DNA from: JANNRA01 sp031401035
Lineage (GTDB): Bacteria; Desulfobacterota; Binatia; HRBIN30; CADEER01
Assembly (NCBI GenBank): GCA_031401035.1
Contig: JANNRA010000096.1
Span: forward strand, 1-20,009
Direction: 5' to 3'
DNA: 20,009 nucleotides
Below the pieces are notes generated by a model that ran no database searches, was not told the origin of the DNA, and saw only the letters and a program-made list of their open reading frames with translations. A program made the position numbers and the translations under genes. This document shows positions 7,306 to 13,747 of the stretch, one piece after another (position 1 is the stretch's first letter; each line of letters opens with the position of its first letter).

Positions 7306-7722
7306 ATGTCCGACCTCGCCCACGTCAGCGCCGGCATCCTCGTCGACCGCGGCCGCGTCCTCGCCTGTCAGCGCGGCGCCGCCCAGTCGCACCCGCTGAA
7401 GTGGGAGTTTCCGGGCGGCAAGCGGGAGGCGGACGAGACGATGGCCGAGTGCCTGCGGCGCGAACTGCGCGAGGAGCTGGGCATCGAGGCCGAGGTCGGC
7501 GCCGAGCTGTGGCGCGGCGAGCACGCGTATCCGGGCCGCCCGGTCGTGGCGCTGGTGTTCTTCCGCGTCGATCGCTTCCGCGGCACGCTGCGCAATCTGC
7601 AGTTCGCCGACATCCGCTGGGTACCGCTGCCGGCGCTCGGCGACCTCGACTTCCTCGCCGCCGATCGCGAGCTGATCGCGCGCCTGCCGGCGCTGCTGGC
7701 GACGCCCCAGCGCACGCCCTGA
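7306..7722 (+). CDS. Nudix hydrolase, MutT-like
   Basis: A 138-residue Nudix enzyme with a textbook box: Gly38-x5-Glu44-x7-Arg52-Glu53-Leu-Arg-Glu56-Glu57-x-Gly59-Ile60, preceded by WEFPGGKRE as in MutT (8-oxo-dGTP diphosphatase). The start AHVSAGILVDRGRVLACQR and the end IRWVPLPALGDLDFLAADRELI also follow the MutT pattern. It probably cleans the nucleotide pool, though related Nudix enzymes accept other nucleoside diphosphate compounds. The ATG at 7306 is chosen because residues follow the fold from there; the longer open frame runs under the divergent hydrolase. Confidence 0.9.
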   Translation: MSDLAHVSAGILVDRGRVLACQRGAAQSHPLKWEFPGGKREADETMAECLRRELREELGIEAEVGAELWRGEHAYPGRPVVALVFFRVDRFRGTLRNLQFADIRWVPLPALGDLDFLAADRELIARLPALLATPQRTP

Positions 7723-7965
7723 CGGGAATGTCGCGTCATGGCAGTGGCTGGGAGCGCGGGCGTCTCGCCCGACGCCCCGCGCGCCGCGCTGCGGGCGAGA
7801 GAGGGTGTGAAGAAATTCGGATTTCCGGCAGCAGACGGAGTGGGAGCGCCGCGACGACGGAAATGAAGGACGCGCGGCGCGTACCCGCGGCCCGGAGGGG
7901 GGCCGCCGCCCCGGCCGAGCGGTGCACGCGGGCGCGGCGCGCCGCCGCCGATGCGGCCCCGCGCC
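7723..7965. other. Non-coding GC-rich stretch behind the transposase remnant
   Basis: No gene is recognised here. The stretch follows the stop codon of the transposase fragment on the minus strand and contains a lower-GC patch (GTGTGAAGAAATTCGGATTT, starting near 7807) that stands out from its surroundings and could be the end of the lost insertion sequence. No matching inverted end is visible in the window. Confidence 0.35.
7757..7771 (+). terminator. Short GC hairpin after the Nudix gene
   Basis: CGGGCG-TCT-CGCCCG is a 6-bp stem with a three-base loop, 34 bases after the Nudix stop. There is no U-run, so this is only a candidate transcription end. Confidence 0.3.
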
Positions 7966-8130
7966 TCAGGTCACCGTCAGGCTGATCCAGCGCAGCAGGT
8001 TGTACGCGAGCGCACTCAAGAGCGCGACGCAGGAGACCTTCGGCAGCCCGCGCACCGGCATCCGATCCCGCGTCCGCCCGTCGGGCATCTTCATGATCCA
8101 CGCGTCCGGGTCGCTGACCGAGGCCCGCGG
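7966..8130 (-). pseudogene. C-terminal remnant of a DDE transposase
   Basis: On the minus strand one frame reads SDPDAWIMKMPDG (from about 8127), then RGLPKVSCVALLSALAYNLLRWISLTVT, ending with TGA at 7966-7968. The VxxVALLxALAYNLLRWxSL pattern is the usual end of IS4/IS5/IS1182-type DDE transposases, and SDPDAxxMK is the conserved segment further upstream in them. The middle between the two motifs is too short for an intact protein and everything upstream is lost, so this is a dead fragment. The frame with ATG at 8094 has only 42 codons. The family assignment within DDE transposases is tentative. Confidence 0.6.
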
Positions 8131-8165
8131 CTCCCCTGCTCGGATTTCTTGCTCGTCCTGGCCGT

Positions 8166-8276
8166 GACCGGCTTGCCGCCGATGTCGGTGAGGTAGTGCG
8201 GTGCGAAGTCGTAGCGCTGGTAGAGCGCGACGTGTTTCGGGCTCTCCGCGAAGGTGTACGGGCCGGCGTGGCGCAC
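8166..8276 (-). pseudogene. GNAT acetyltransferase C-terminal scrap
   Basis: The frame carries RHAGPYTFAESPKHVALYQR followed by YDFAPHYLTDIGGKPV. The SPKHVxLYQRxxFxPxYLT pattern is the acetyl-CoA-binding end of a group of GNAT N-acetyltransferases. Residues before and after do not continue the fold, and the frame runs straight into the transposase remnant in another frame. It is a small relic of a gene cut by the insertion event. Confidence 0.5.
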
Positions 8277-8441
8277 GTCCGATGCCGCGCAGCGCCCCAT
8301 CGACCTCGCCGCGGGGGCCCAGGGCACGAGCAGCCTGCCGGGACCGCTCCGCTGGGGGTCCGAAAAGGGATGTGCCGTCAGCAACTCCAGCAAATGCGGG
8401 CTATCGGCTTCAGTGCGGCAGCGGGTGTAACGGGCATCATT

Positions 8442-8464
8442 GATAACAGGGCTATCCTGTTGTC
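8442..8464. promoter_or_regulatory. Inverted-repeat operator candidate for tumE-tumA
   Basis: GATAACAGG (8442-8450) and CCTGTTGTC (8456-8464) form a 9-bp inverted repeat with one mismatch and a five-base centre. It ends 12 bases before the TumE start codon. A TATCCT sequence within it (8453-8458) could serve as a -10 element, so binding would block transcription. The most obvious binder is the winged-helix protein encoded by the second gene. Confidence 0.5.
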
Positions 8465-8476
8465 ATCGTTGCCAAC

Positions 8477-8761
8477 ATGCGGGCACGGCTCCAGCATCGG
8501 GACCGACTGGATTTCGACGATAGCGCGGTCGTCGAGATGGTCATCTGGCAGGTGCCGCTGCCGGTCGCCGGCAGCCGGCATCGTTACAAGTACCGGCTGT
8601 ACTGCGGTCGAGGCGGCAGGCGGATCGTCGGTTACGACAATGAGCGCGGCAAGGGCGATCATCGCCACCGACATGGCCGCGAAGAGACCTACCGTTTCAC
8701 AACGGTCGAGCGTCTGTTGAGCGACTTCCTGGCGGACGTCGCCGAGGAGAGAAAATCATGA
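8477..8761 (+). CDS. tumE: TumE-family toxin (DUF6516-like)
   Basis: A 94-residue protein of the TumE toxin family. Hallmarks are the early VVEMVIWQVPLPVAGSRHRY segment (residues 18-37), then KYRLYCGR, IVGYDNERGKGDHRH (48-63) and the C-terminal EETYRFTTVERLLSDFLADV. The YDN-x-x-GKGDHRH cluster is the most conserved part of the family and is the likely active or binding site. The toxin gene comes first and its stop overlaps the start of the next gene as ATGA, so the two are coupled. Assignment rests on family recognition and the partner gene. The toxin's molecular target is not something I can state from sequence. Confidence 0.8.
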   Translation: MRARLQHRDRLDFDDSAVVEMVIWQVPLPVAGSRHRYKYRLYCGRGGRRIVGYDNERGKGDHRHRHGREETYRFTTVERLLSDFLADVAEERKS

Positions 8762-9120
8762 GAAAGGCAGTGCTGCGGATTCGTCGTGACACCGATGCGG
8801 CGCTCACGGAGATGGGGAAGCGGTTCAGTTCGACCTGGAAGAGCGGACGGTCATCGTCCGCGCACGTGTTCTCGTTCGAGTCGCCGGCGGCCTTGTTCCG
8901 CGTGCTCAGTCCGAAGCGCTGGGAACTCATCGAGCGGCTGCAGGCGCTAGGCTCCGTGAGCGTGCGCGGTCTCGCGCGAGCGCTCGAGCGTGACGTGAAG
9001 CGGGTGCACGAGGATGTCGGCACCCTGATCGAGGTCGGGCTGATCGAGAAGACCGAGCGCGGCAAGAACCACGTGCCCTATTCCGTCATCGAAGCTGATT
9101 TCGCGCTTCGGGCCGCATAG
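8758..9120 (+). CDS. tumA: TumA-type winged-helix antitoxin/regulator
   Basis: A 120-residue DNA-binding protein. The N-terminal 35 residues are variable; the family block begins at FSFESPAALFRVLSPKRWELI (about 38-58). A winged helix-turn-helix follows (VSVRGLARALERDVKRVHEDVGTLIEVGLIEKTERGK, about 67-103) and the protein ends PYSVIEADFAL. The FESPxALFxxLxPKRWELI and RDVKRVHEDV signatures are those of the HVO_A0114-like regulators that accompany TumE toxins. It overlaps the toxin gene by four bases. It probably neutralises TumE and represses the operon through the upstream inverted repeat. Confidence 0.82.
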   Translation: MRKAVLRIRRDTDAALTEMGKRFSSTWKSGRSSSAHVFSFESPAALFRVLSPKRWELIERLQALGSVSVRGLARALERDVKRVHEDVGTLIEVGLIEKTERGKNHVPYSVIEADFALRAA

Positions 9121-9175
9121 CGCGCCTTTCTGCGTGGCTGCGTCGTTGCGGGACTATAGTTGATAGAAGGAAACA

Positions 9176-9205
9176 CTCTCCGACCAGGCAAGGCTGGTCG
9201 GAGAG
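9176..9205 (+). terminator. Perfect 11-bp hairpin after tumA
   Basis: CTCTCCGACCA (9176-9186) pairs perfectly with TGGTCGGAGAG (9195-9205) around an eight-base loop, 55 bases after the tumA stop. It could end the toxin-antitoxin transcript, though GAGTCAAGTT rather than a U-run follows. It may instead belong to the structured segment that starts just downstream. Confidence 0.45.
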
Positions 9206-9415
9206 GAGTCAAGTTATGCGATGAGCTTGATGCAACTTCGTTCATCGTCCAGCGGGTGCGAAACCCGCCCGGCCAGGGGTGAGCCCGCCCAGGTCGGTAG
9301 CAAGCCTGGCGACGGTCACGGGAACGCGGCCGGCGAAGCTGAGGCGCGCAGGCGTGTGGGGCTGCCCGAAGCGGTGGACCAGTCTCGATTGGCCTCCTCA
9401 ACAAAATCTGTCGGT
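9206..9415 (+). ncRNA. Structured segment, possible group II intron 5' remnant
   Basis: No coding signal is seen. The segment has the look of a folded RNA. A GATGAGC...GTTCATC pair (about 9219-9247) is followed by GCGGGT-GCGAA-ACCCGC, a 6-bp stem with a GCGAA loop, and by an imperfect arm CCAGGTCGGTAGCAAGCCTGG. The GGGTGCGAAACCCG and GGTAGCAAGCCTGG motifs, and the run of purine-rich internal loops, resemble domain I of bacterial group II introns as found ahead of intron reverse transcriptases. No reverse transcriptase and no domain V/VI hairpin are present before copy A of the repeat, so at best it is a 5' remnant. Another structured RNA is possible. Confidence 0.3.
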
Positions 9416-9467
9416 GGCGCATAGGCAGTGTGAGCTGGCGATTTGACATAATTCCCGGTCTCGGACG
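9416..9467 (+). repeat. 52-bp dispersed direct repeat, copy A
   Basis: It starts GGCGCATAGGCAG and ends GGTCTCGGACG. It matches copy B (16039-16090) at 51 of 52 bases, the difference being G at 9430 against A. It contains ATTTGACATAA (9441-9451). It lies 162 bases before the glycosyltransferase gene, at the left border of the sugar cassette. Confidence 0.9.
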
Positions 9468-9629
9468 CGCCGTCGATCCCCTCGGTCCCGCCCCTTAACG
9501 GTCGATGGCGCGGTTAGCCTGCGGGGCCAGGCGGCGCGATTGGAGAGCCGTCCCCCGATCTCTCCGGGGTTGCGGTTACTCGTCGACGGAGTCGTAGGAG
9601 CCATTCACAGCCGCTATAAGCATCATGCC
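9468..9629. other. Leader region before the glycosyltransferase gene
   Basis: This is the stretch between copy A of the repeat and the first cassette gene. It contains a TATAAG (9615-9620) ten bases before the ATG, too close for an ordinary -10. I see no convincing ribosome site, hairpin or gene here. Confidence 0.3.
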
Positions 9630-10832
9630 ATGAAGGTCCTGATCCTGCACGATCGCTATCACGACGCCACGCCGGGCGGTGAGACGCACGTCGTGCGCCG
9701 CGAGCGCGCGCTGCTCGAGGCGCACGGCGTGGGGACCCAGCTGGTCGAGTGGCCGCCGGCGGCAGCGAAGGCCAGCCCCTTCGCCAAGGCGACGGTGCTG
9801 GCCGGTGCCGCCTACTCGCGGGCGGCGCGGCGGCGGGTCGAGGAGGCGCTGGCCACCGGCCGTCCCGACCTGGTGCACGTCCACAACGTCTGGCCGCGCG
9901 CCACGCCGGCGGTGCACTACGCGTGCCGGCGTAACGGACTGCCGGTGGTCCAGACGCTGCACAACTACCGGTTGTTCTGCGCCGCCGACGTGAGGCTGCG
10001 CGACAGTCGGCCCTGCGATCGCTGCCTCGACGCGGCGCTGCCCTGGGCGGCCGTGCGCTACCGCTGCGAGCGTCACAGCGTCGTGCGCAGCGCGCTCAAG
10101 GCCGCCGCCTTCGCCCTGCACCGGCAGCTCGACACCTGGAACCGCACCGTGCACGCCTTCATCACCTGGAGCGCGGCGATGCGCGGCCAGTTCATCCGCG
10201 CCGGACTCGACGCCGACCGCGTCGTGGTGATGCCGCACGCCGCTCCCGATGCCGGTATCGGCCCCGAGGCGCGCGGGTACTTCCTCTACGTCGGCCGCCT
10301 GACGCCGGAAAAGGGCGTCGCCACCCTGCTGGAGGCGTGGCGGCAGCTGTCCGACGTGCCGCTGCGCATCGCCGGATCCGGCCCCCTGGAGCCGCTGGTG
10401 CGCGCTGCGGCGGCGCGCACGCCGCAGGTGCGCTACCTCGGTCAGCTGGGCGAAGACCAGGCGCGCGAGCAGATGCGCGGCGCCATCGCCACGCTGGTTC
10501 CGTCGCTGTGGGAGGAGCCGTCGCCGCTCGTCATCCCGGAGAGCTACGCCGCCGCCACGCCGGTGATCGCCGCCGACACCGGTACGCGCGCCGAGACCGT
10601 CCCGCCCGGCGACACCGGCCTCGTCTACCCGGCCGGCAACCCGGCGGCGCTGGCGGCGCAGGTCCGCTGGGCTCTGGCCCACCCCGACACCTGGCGCGCC
10701 ATGGGGCGTGCGGCGCGCCGTCGCTACGACGCCGAGCATTCCGGCTCCGCGAGCATTGCGCGCCTGATGGCCATTTACGCCGCAGCGCAACGCCGCGCGC
10801 GCGACGCGCTCGGCCGACCCACTGCCTGCTGA
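9630..10832 (+). CDS. GT4-family glycosyltransferase
   Basis: A 400-residue retaining GT-B glycosyltransferase acting on a nucleotide sugar at the cytoplasmic membrane face. The N-terminal half has KVLILHDRYHDATPGGETHVVRRE (landmark 2-25), VHVHNVWPRATP and LHNYRLFCAADVRLRDSRPCDRC, a cysteine-rich stretch typical of one GT4 subgroup. The C-terminal donor domain has GYFLYVGRLTPEKGVATLL and the GT4 signature E296-x7-E304 in EPSPLVIPES, followed by ATPVIAADTG. It is full length with no membrane span. The ATG at 9630 gives the canonical KVLILHD start strand. Seventeen bases separate it from the oxygenase gene on the same strand. It probably adds one sugar to a surface glycan or lipid; neither donor nor acceptor can be read. 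Confidence 0.92.
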   Translation: MKVLILHDRYHDATPGGETHVVRRERALLEAHGVGTQLVEWPPAAAKASPFAKATVLAGAAYSRAARRRVEEALATGRPDLVHVHNVWPRATPAVHYACRRNGLPVVQTLHNYRLFCAADVRLRDSRPCDRCLDAALPWAAVRYRCERHSVVRSALKAAAFALHRQLDTWNRTVHAFITWSAAMRGQFIRAGLDADRVVVMPHAAPDAGIGPEARGYFLYVGRLTPEKGVATLLEAWRQLSDVPLRIAGSGPLEPLVRAAAARTPQVRYLGQLGEDQAREQMRGAIATLVPSLWEEPSPLVIPESYAAATPVIAADTGTRAETVPPGDTGLVYPAGNPAALAAQVRWALAHPDTWRAMGRAARRRYDAEHSGSASIARLMAIYAAAQRRARDALGRPTAC

Positions 10833-10849
10833 CCGACCACCCCACGCTG

Positions 10850-11779
10850 ATGATGCCCGACACGCAGCGTCACCGTTTCGCCGAACGCGGCTGGTTGGTC
10901 ATCGACCTGCCGGAGCCCGCCGCCATCACCGCCGTCCGCGATCGCTTATGCGGCCACCTGCGCGCGACCGCGCTGCCCGGCCTGCAGCAGTTGGAGGCGT
11001 ACCACACGCGCGTCGCCGACGAGGCGCAGCATGTCGCCGTCCTGCACGACCTCTGTCGCTTCTATTGGCGCGAGGCGCTCGGCACTGCGCTGATCAGCAG
11101 CCACCTGGGCTTCTTCCAGCAATTCGTCGGACTCGACCTGCACGTCCAGAAGTATCCGTACCTGCGCGCCGTGCGTTCCGGCTGCAGCGGCGACGCCGCC
11201 GTGCTGCATCGCGACACCTACTACGGCTCCAGCCCCTACGAGATCGCCGTGCTCATCCCGTTCACCGACCTGCCGCCCGAGAGCGCGCTGCGCGTGTTGA
11301 GCGGTTCGCACGTCGAGCCGGACACCGTCTATCCATGGGCCGCTGGCGACGGCCGCGGCGTCACGCCGGGATCGCCGCGACACCAACTCCGGTATCCCTA
11401 CGCGCCGAAGCTGCTCGATCCCGCCCTGCTGACGCGCGCCGAGCCCGTGCCGTTGCGCGTCGGGCAGGCGCTGCTGTTCAGCTTGTCGCTGGTGCACGGC
11501 GCCGGCACGAACGCCGGGCACAGTACCCGGTTCTCGGCCGACATCCGGGTCGTCAATTCGCTCGCACCGATCGCCTGGAGCCACAGCGTCCACCCAGACT
11601 ACTATGAGCCGCTATGCACCTCGGTGGTGAGCGAGCAGGCACACCGCCCGCGCAGGCCAATGCCCGGCGCAGCTGAGGACTCGTGCGCCGCGCGGCGCGG
11701 CGTCGGCGTACCGGACCAGCGACGGTGCCGCCGGCAGAGGGGATCTCTAGGCAGCGTCGCGTCACCGCTGCCGCGATAG
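10850..11779 (+). CDS. PhyH-like Fe(II)/2-oxoglutarate dioxygenase
   Basis: A 309-residue non-heme iron oxygenase of the phytanoyl-CoA dioxygenase superfamily. The facial triad is His120-x-Asp122 (HRDTYYG) and His216 (LVHGAGTN); Arg227 (STRFS) would hold 2-oxoglutarate. The Arg-rich last 50 residues match no family and run convergently under the end of the minus-strand SDR gene by 18 bases. The true end of the fold is near residue 255, so the tail may be read-through. Relatives occur scattered in carbohydrate clusters, where they are thought to modify a sugar, and the context here agrees. No ribosome site is seen, so coupling to the glycosyltransferase 17 bases upstream is likely. ATG at 10850 or 10853. 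Confidence 0.85.
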   Translation: MMPDTQRHRFAERGWLVIDLPEPAAITAVRDRLCGHLRATALPGLQQLEAYHTRVADEAQHVAVLHDLCRFYWREALGTALISSHLGFFQQFVGLDLHVQKYPYLRAVRSGCSGDAAVLHRDTYYGSSPYEIAVLIPFTDLPPESALRVLSGSHVEPDTVYPWAAGDGRGVTPGSPRHQLRYPYAPKLLDPALLTRAEPVPLRVGQALLFSLSLVHGAGTNAGHSTRFSADIRVVNSLAPIAWSHSVHPDYYEPLCTSVVSEQAHRPRRPMPGAAEDSCAARRGVGVPDQRRCRRQRGSLGSVASPLPR

Positions 11780-12691
11780 TGAGTGGATCGTCGCCGCCAG
11801 GCCATCGACGAGGGACGTTCGCGGGCGCCAACCGAACAGGGTGGACGCGAGCGCCACGTCCGCCACGTAGCGCTCGCGATCGTGCGCCGCCGTGGGGTAG
11901 GCGCCCCAGTGTCGCGCGCTGCGTGAGCCCGTCAGACGGCAGACGTGATCGACGAGTTCCCCGATCGTCGTCAGCTGCCCGCTGCCGGCGTTGATCACCC
12001 CGCCGGCGGCGCGTGCGCCGGAGGTGATGACGGCGAGGTACAGCTCGATCAGGTCGTCGATATACAGCAGGTCGCGCCCGATGTCCGGCTGCGACAGGCG
12101 CAGCGGTCGGCCGGCCGCGGCCCGTGCGACCACCTGCGGCACCAGGCGGCGCGCATGGTCGCCGGGTCCGTAGATGGAGAACAGGCGCAGCGTGACCAGT
12201 GGACGTCCGCCGGCGCACGCCGCGGCCTGCGCGTAGCGCGTCGCCGCCAGCTTGGCGACGCCGTCGAGGGTCGTCGGCCGACAGGGGCGCGCTTCGCGCA
12301 GTGCGCCGGCGGCCGGCCCGTACTCGAAGGCGTCGCCGGTGTTGACGAAGCAGGCATAATCGACCCCGGCGCAGGCGTCGACGAGGTTGGCCGTGCCGAG
12401 AATGGCGGTGCGCGCCACCTCCGCTGCCGGGCGACCGACGCCGCCGTGCATCGTGGCCGCGGCGAGGTGCAACACGCAGTGCGGCGCGACGCGTTCCACC
12501 ACGCGCCGCAGCGTCCCGCCCGCCGTCAGGCTGACGCGGTGGATGCTCAGGCGCGCCCGCACGCCGGCCAGGCGCTTCGCGCTGGCCGCCGGCCGGCAGA
12601 GCGCGTGCACGTCGTAGCCCTCGGCGAGCAGGCGGCGCACCAGGTGCGCGCCGATGAAGCCGGTCGCGCCGGTGACCAGAGCCCGCCGCAT
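11762..12691 (-). CDS. Extended SDR (NAD-dependent epimerase/dehydratase family), missing the catalytic Tyr
   Basis: A 309-residue extended short-chain dehydrogenase. The Rossmann motif GATGFIGAHL is at 8-17; the LHLAAAT and VNTGDAFEYG strands follow (catalytic-type Thr118); the substrate half contains RLFSIYGPGDH and GRDLLYIDDLIELYLAVI. Where family members have P-x-x-x-Tyr-G-x-x-Lys this protein reads P-T-T-L-Asp143-G-V-A-Lys147, so the general-acid Tyr is replaced by Asp through a codon (GAC at 12265-12263) one base from TAC. If real, the protein may not do ordinary epimerase/dehydratase chemistry. It is the last gene of the four-gene sugar operon, nine bases behind the acyltransferase gene. 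Confidence 0.88.
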   Translation of the reverse strand: MRRALVTGATGFIGAHLVRRLLAEGYDVHALCRPAASAKRLAGVRARLSIHRVSLTAGGTLRRVVERVAPHCVLHLAAATMHGGVGRPAAEVARTAILGTANLVDACAGVDYACFVNTGDAFEYGPAAGALREARPCRPTTLDGVAKLAATRYAQAAACAGGRPLVTLRLFSIYGPGDHARRLVPQVVARAAAGRPLRLSQPDIGRDLLYIDDLIELYLAVITSGARAAGGVINAGSGQLTTIGELVDHVCRLTGSRSARHWGAYPTAAHDRERYVADVALASTLFGWRPRTSLVDGLAATIHSLSRQR

Positions 12692-12700
12692 TCGACGCCT

Positions 12701-13747
12701 TCAGGCAAACAGCCGGTAGAGCACGGCGCCGGCCAGCTGGCAGAGCGGGTCGGGCACGGCCGGGTCCGTGAACAGCCGGGTCATGCGGTGCAAGCGGGCG
12801 CGCAGCACGGTGACGTGGGGGTCATCCGCCAGCGAGGCGAGCGAGCGGAGGACGCGCAGCTCGCGCTCGACCGCACCGTACTGGCGCTTGAAGCGGATCA
12901 GCCCGGGCTGGTCGTCGTCGCTGACGCCGAGATCGAGCCGCCGGCAGCCGAGGCGTCGCGCCAGCGCGATGCCGGCCCACAGCAGGGCGTCGTTTGGGCG
13001 CCGCGCCAGGTCGGCGTCCGTCGAGGCGTTGAACTTATAGTACAGCGTGTCGCCCCAGCGCAGGTAGAGCGTCACTGCGACGACGCGCTCGCCATGACAG
13101 GCAACCAGCGGCAGCCAGCCACCGAGCGGCGCGAAGTGGCGCCGCAGCGCGGCGAAGAAGCTGCGCGGCTGCGCGAGCAGGCGATACTTGCGCTTGCGCA
13201 GGCCGGCCTGCAGCCGGGTGATCTCGTCGAGCAGCCGCTCGTCGTCCGCCAGGGCGTGCACCACCACGCCGGCGCGCTCGCTCTTGCGCAGCGCGCGGCG
13301 GGTCGGCGCGGCGAGTCGCGCCCAGAGCGTGTCCGGGTCCGGGGTCAGGTCGATGCCGTGCCAGCGTTTACGCCCGGCGACCGCCAGGCGGCCGGCGAGC
13401 GGCGCCGCGCGCTCGTCCAGACAGCGATAGGTGGTCGCCAGGCCGAGGGCGTCGACCGCCTCGGCCAGCAGGCGCCAGTCGGCGGGCGACCGCAGCAGCG
13501 GATCGCAGTAGTCGGAGAAGGGCAGCGACACCAACCGCTCGCCGAGCAGGTCCGCAACGCGGCAGACGGGCACGGCGGCGACCGCGCGCCCGTCGTCGGC
13601 GAGCAAGGCGAAGGCCTCGGGTTGGAATCCGTACGCGTCGGCCAGGCTGTCGAGCCACGGCGGCGAGCTGAACAGGCTGCCGCCGTCCGCGCCGAGCAGG
13701 TCGCGCCAGCGCGGGTCGCGCCGGGCGTCGAGCCGGATCACGCGCAT
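12701..13747 (-). CDS. FemAB/BioF2-like GNAT acyltransferase
   Basis: A 348-residue protein of the GNAT superfamily, of the double-GNAT type seen in FemAB and in the BioF2-like acetyltransferase domain. Useful landmarks are LFSSPPWLDSLADAYGF near the N-terminus, LPFSDYCDPLL, the APTRRALRKSERAGVVVH linker where such proteins bind their substrate, and VVAVTLYLRWGDTLYYKFNAS then LLWAGIALARRLGCRRLDLG in the second GNAT unit. Members move acyl or aminoacyl groups to amino sugars or peptidoglycan precursors and recur in exopolysaccharide clusters. Here it probably acylates an amino sugar made by the neighbours. Its ATG at 13747 overlaps the end of the epimerase gene by 10 bases, which fixes the start. 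Confidence 0.85.
   Translation of the reverse strand: MRVIRLDARRDPRWRDLLGADGGSLFSSPPWLDSLADAYGFQPEAFALLADDGRAVAAVPVCRVADLLGERLVSLPFSDYCDPLLRSPADWRLLAEAVDALGLATTYRCLDERAAPLAGRLAVAGRKRWHGIDLTPDPDTLWARLAAPTRRALRKSERAGVVVHALADDERLLDEITRLQAGLRKRKYRLLAQPRSFFAALRRHFAPLGGWLPLVACHGERVVAVTLYLRWGDTLYYKFNASTDADLARRPNDALLWAGIALARRLGCRRLDLGVSDDDQPGLIRFKRQYGAVERELRVLRSLASLADDPHVTVLRARLHRMTRLFTDPAVPDPLCQLAGAVLYRLFA

Noticed and set aside
7736..8101. 121-codon minus-strand frame starting MDHEDARR
   Set aside because: It is a different frame over the transposase remnant and has no motif; the correct frame ends in LAYNLLRWISL.
9078..9449. Minus-strand frames starting MSNRQL at copies A and B as genes
   Set aside because: They share only the residues encoded by the 52-bp repeat and then diverge completely, so they are translations of the repeat.
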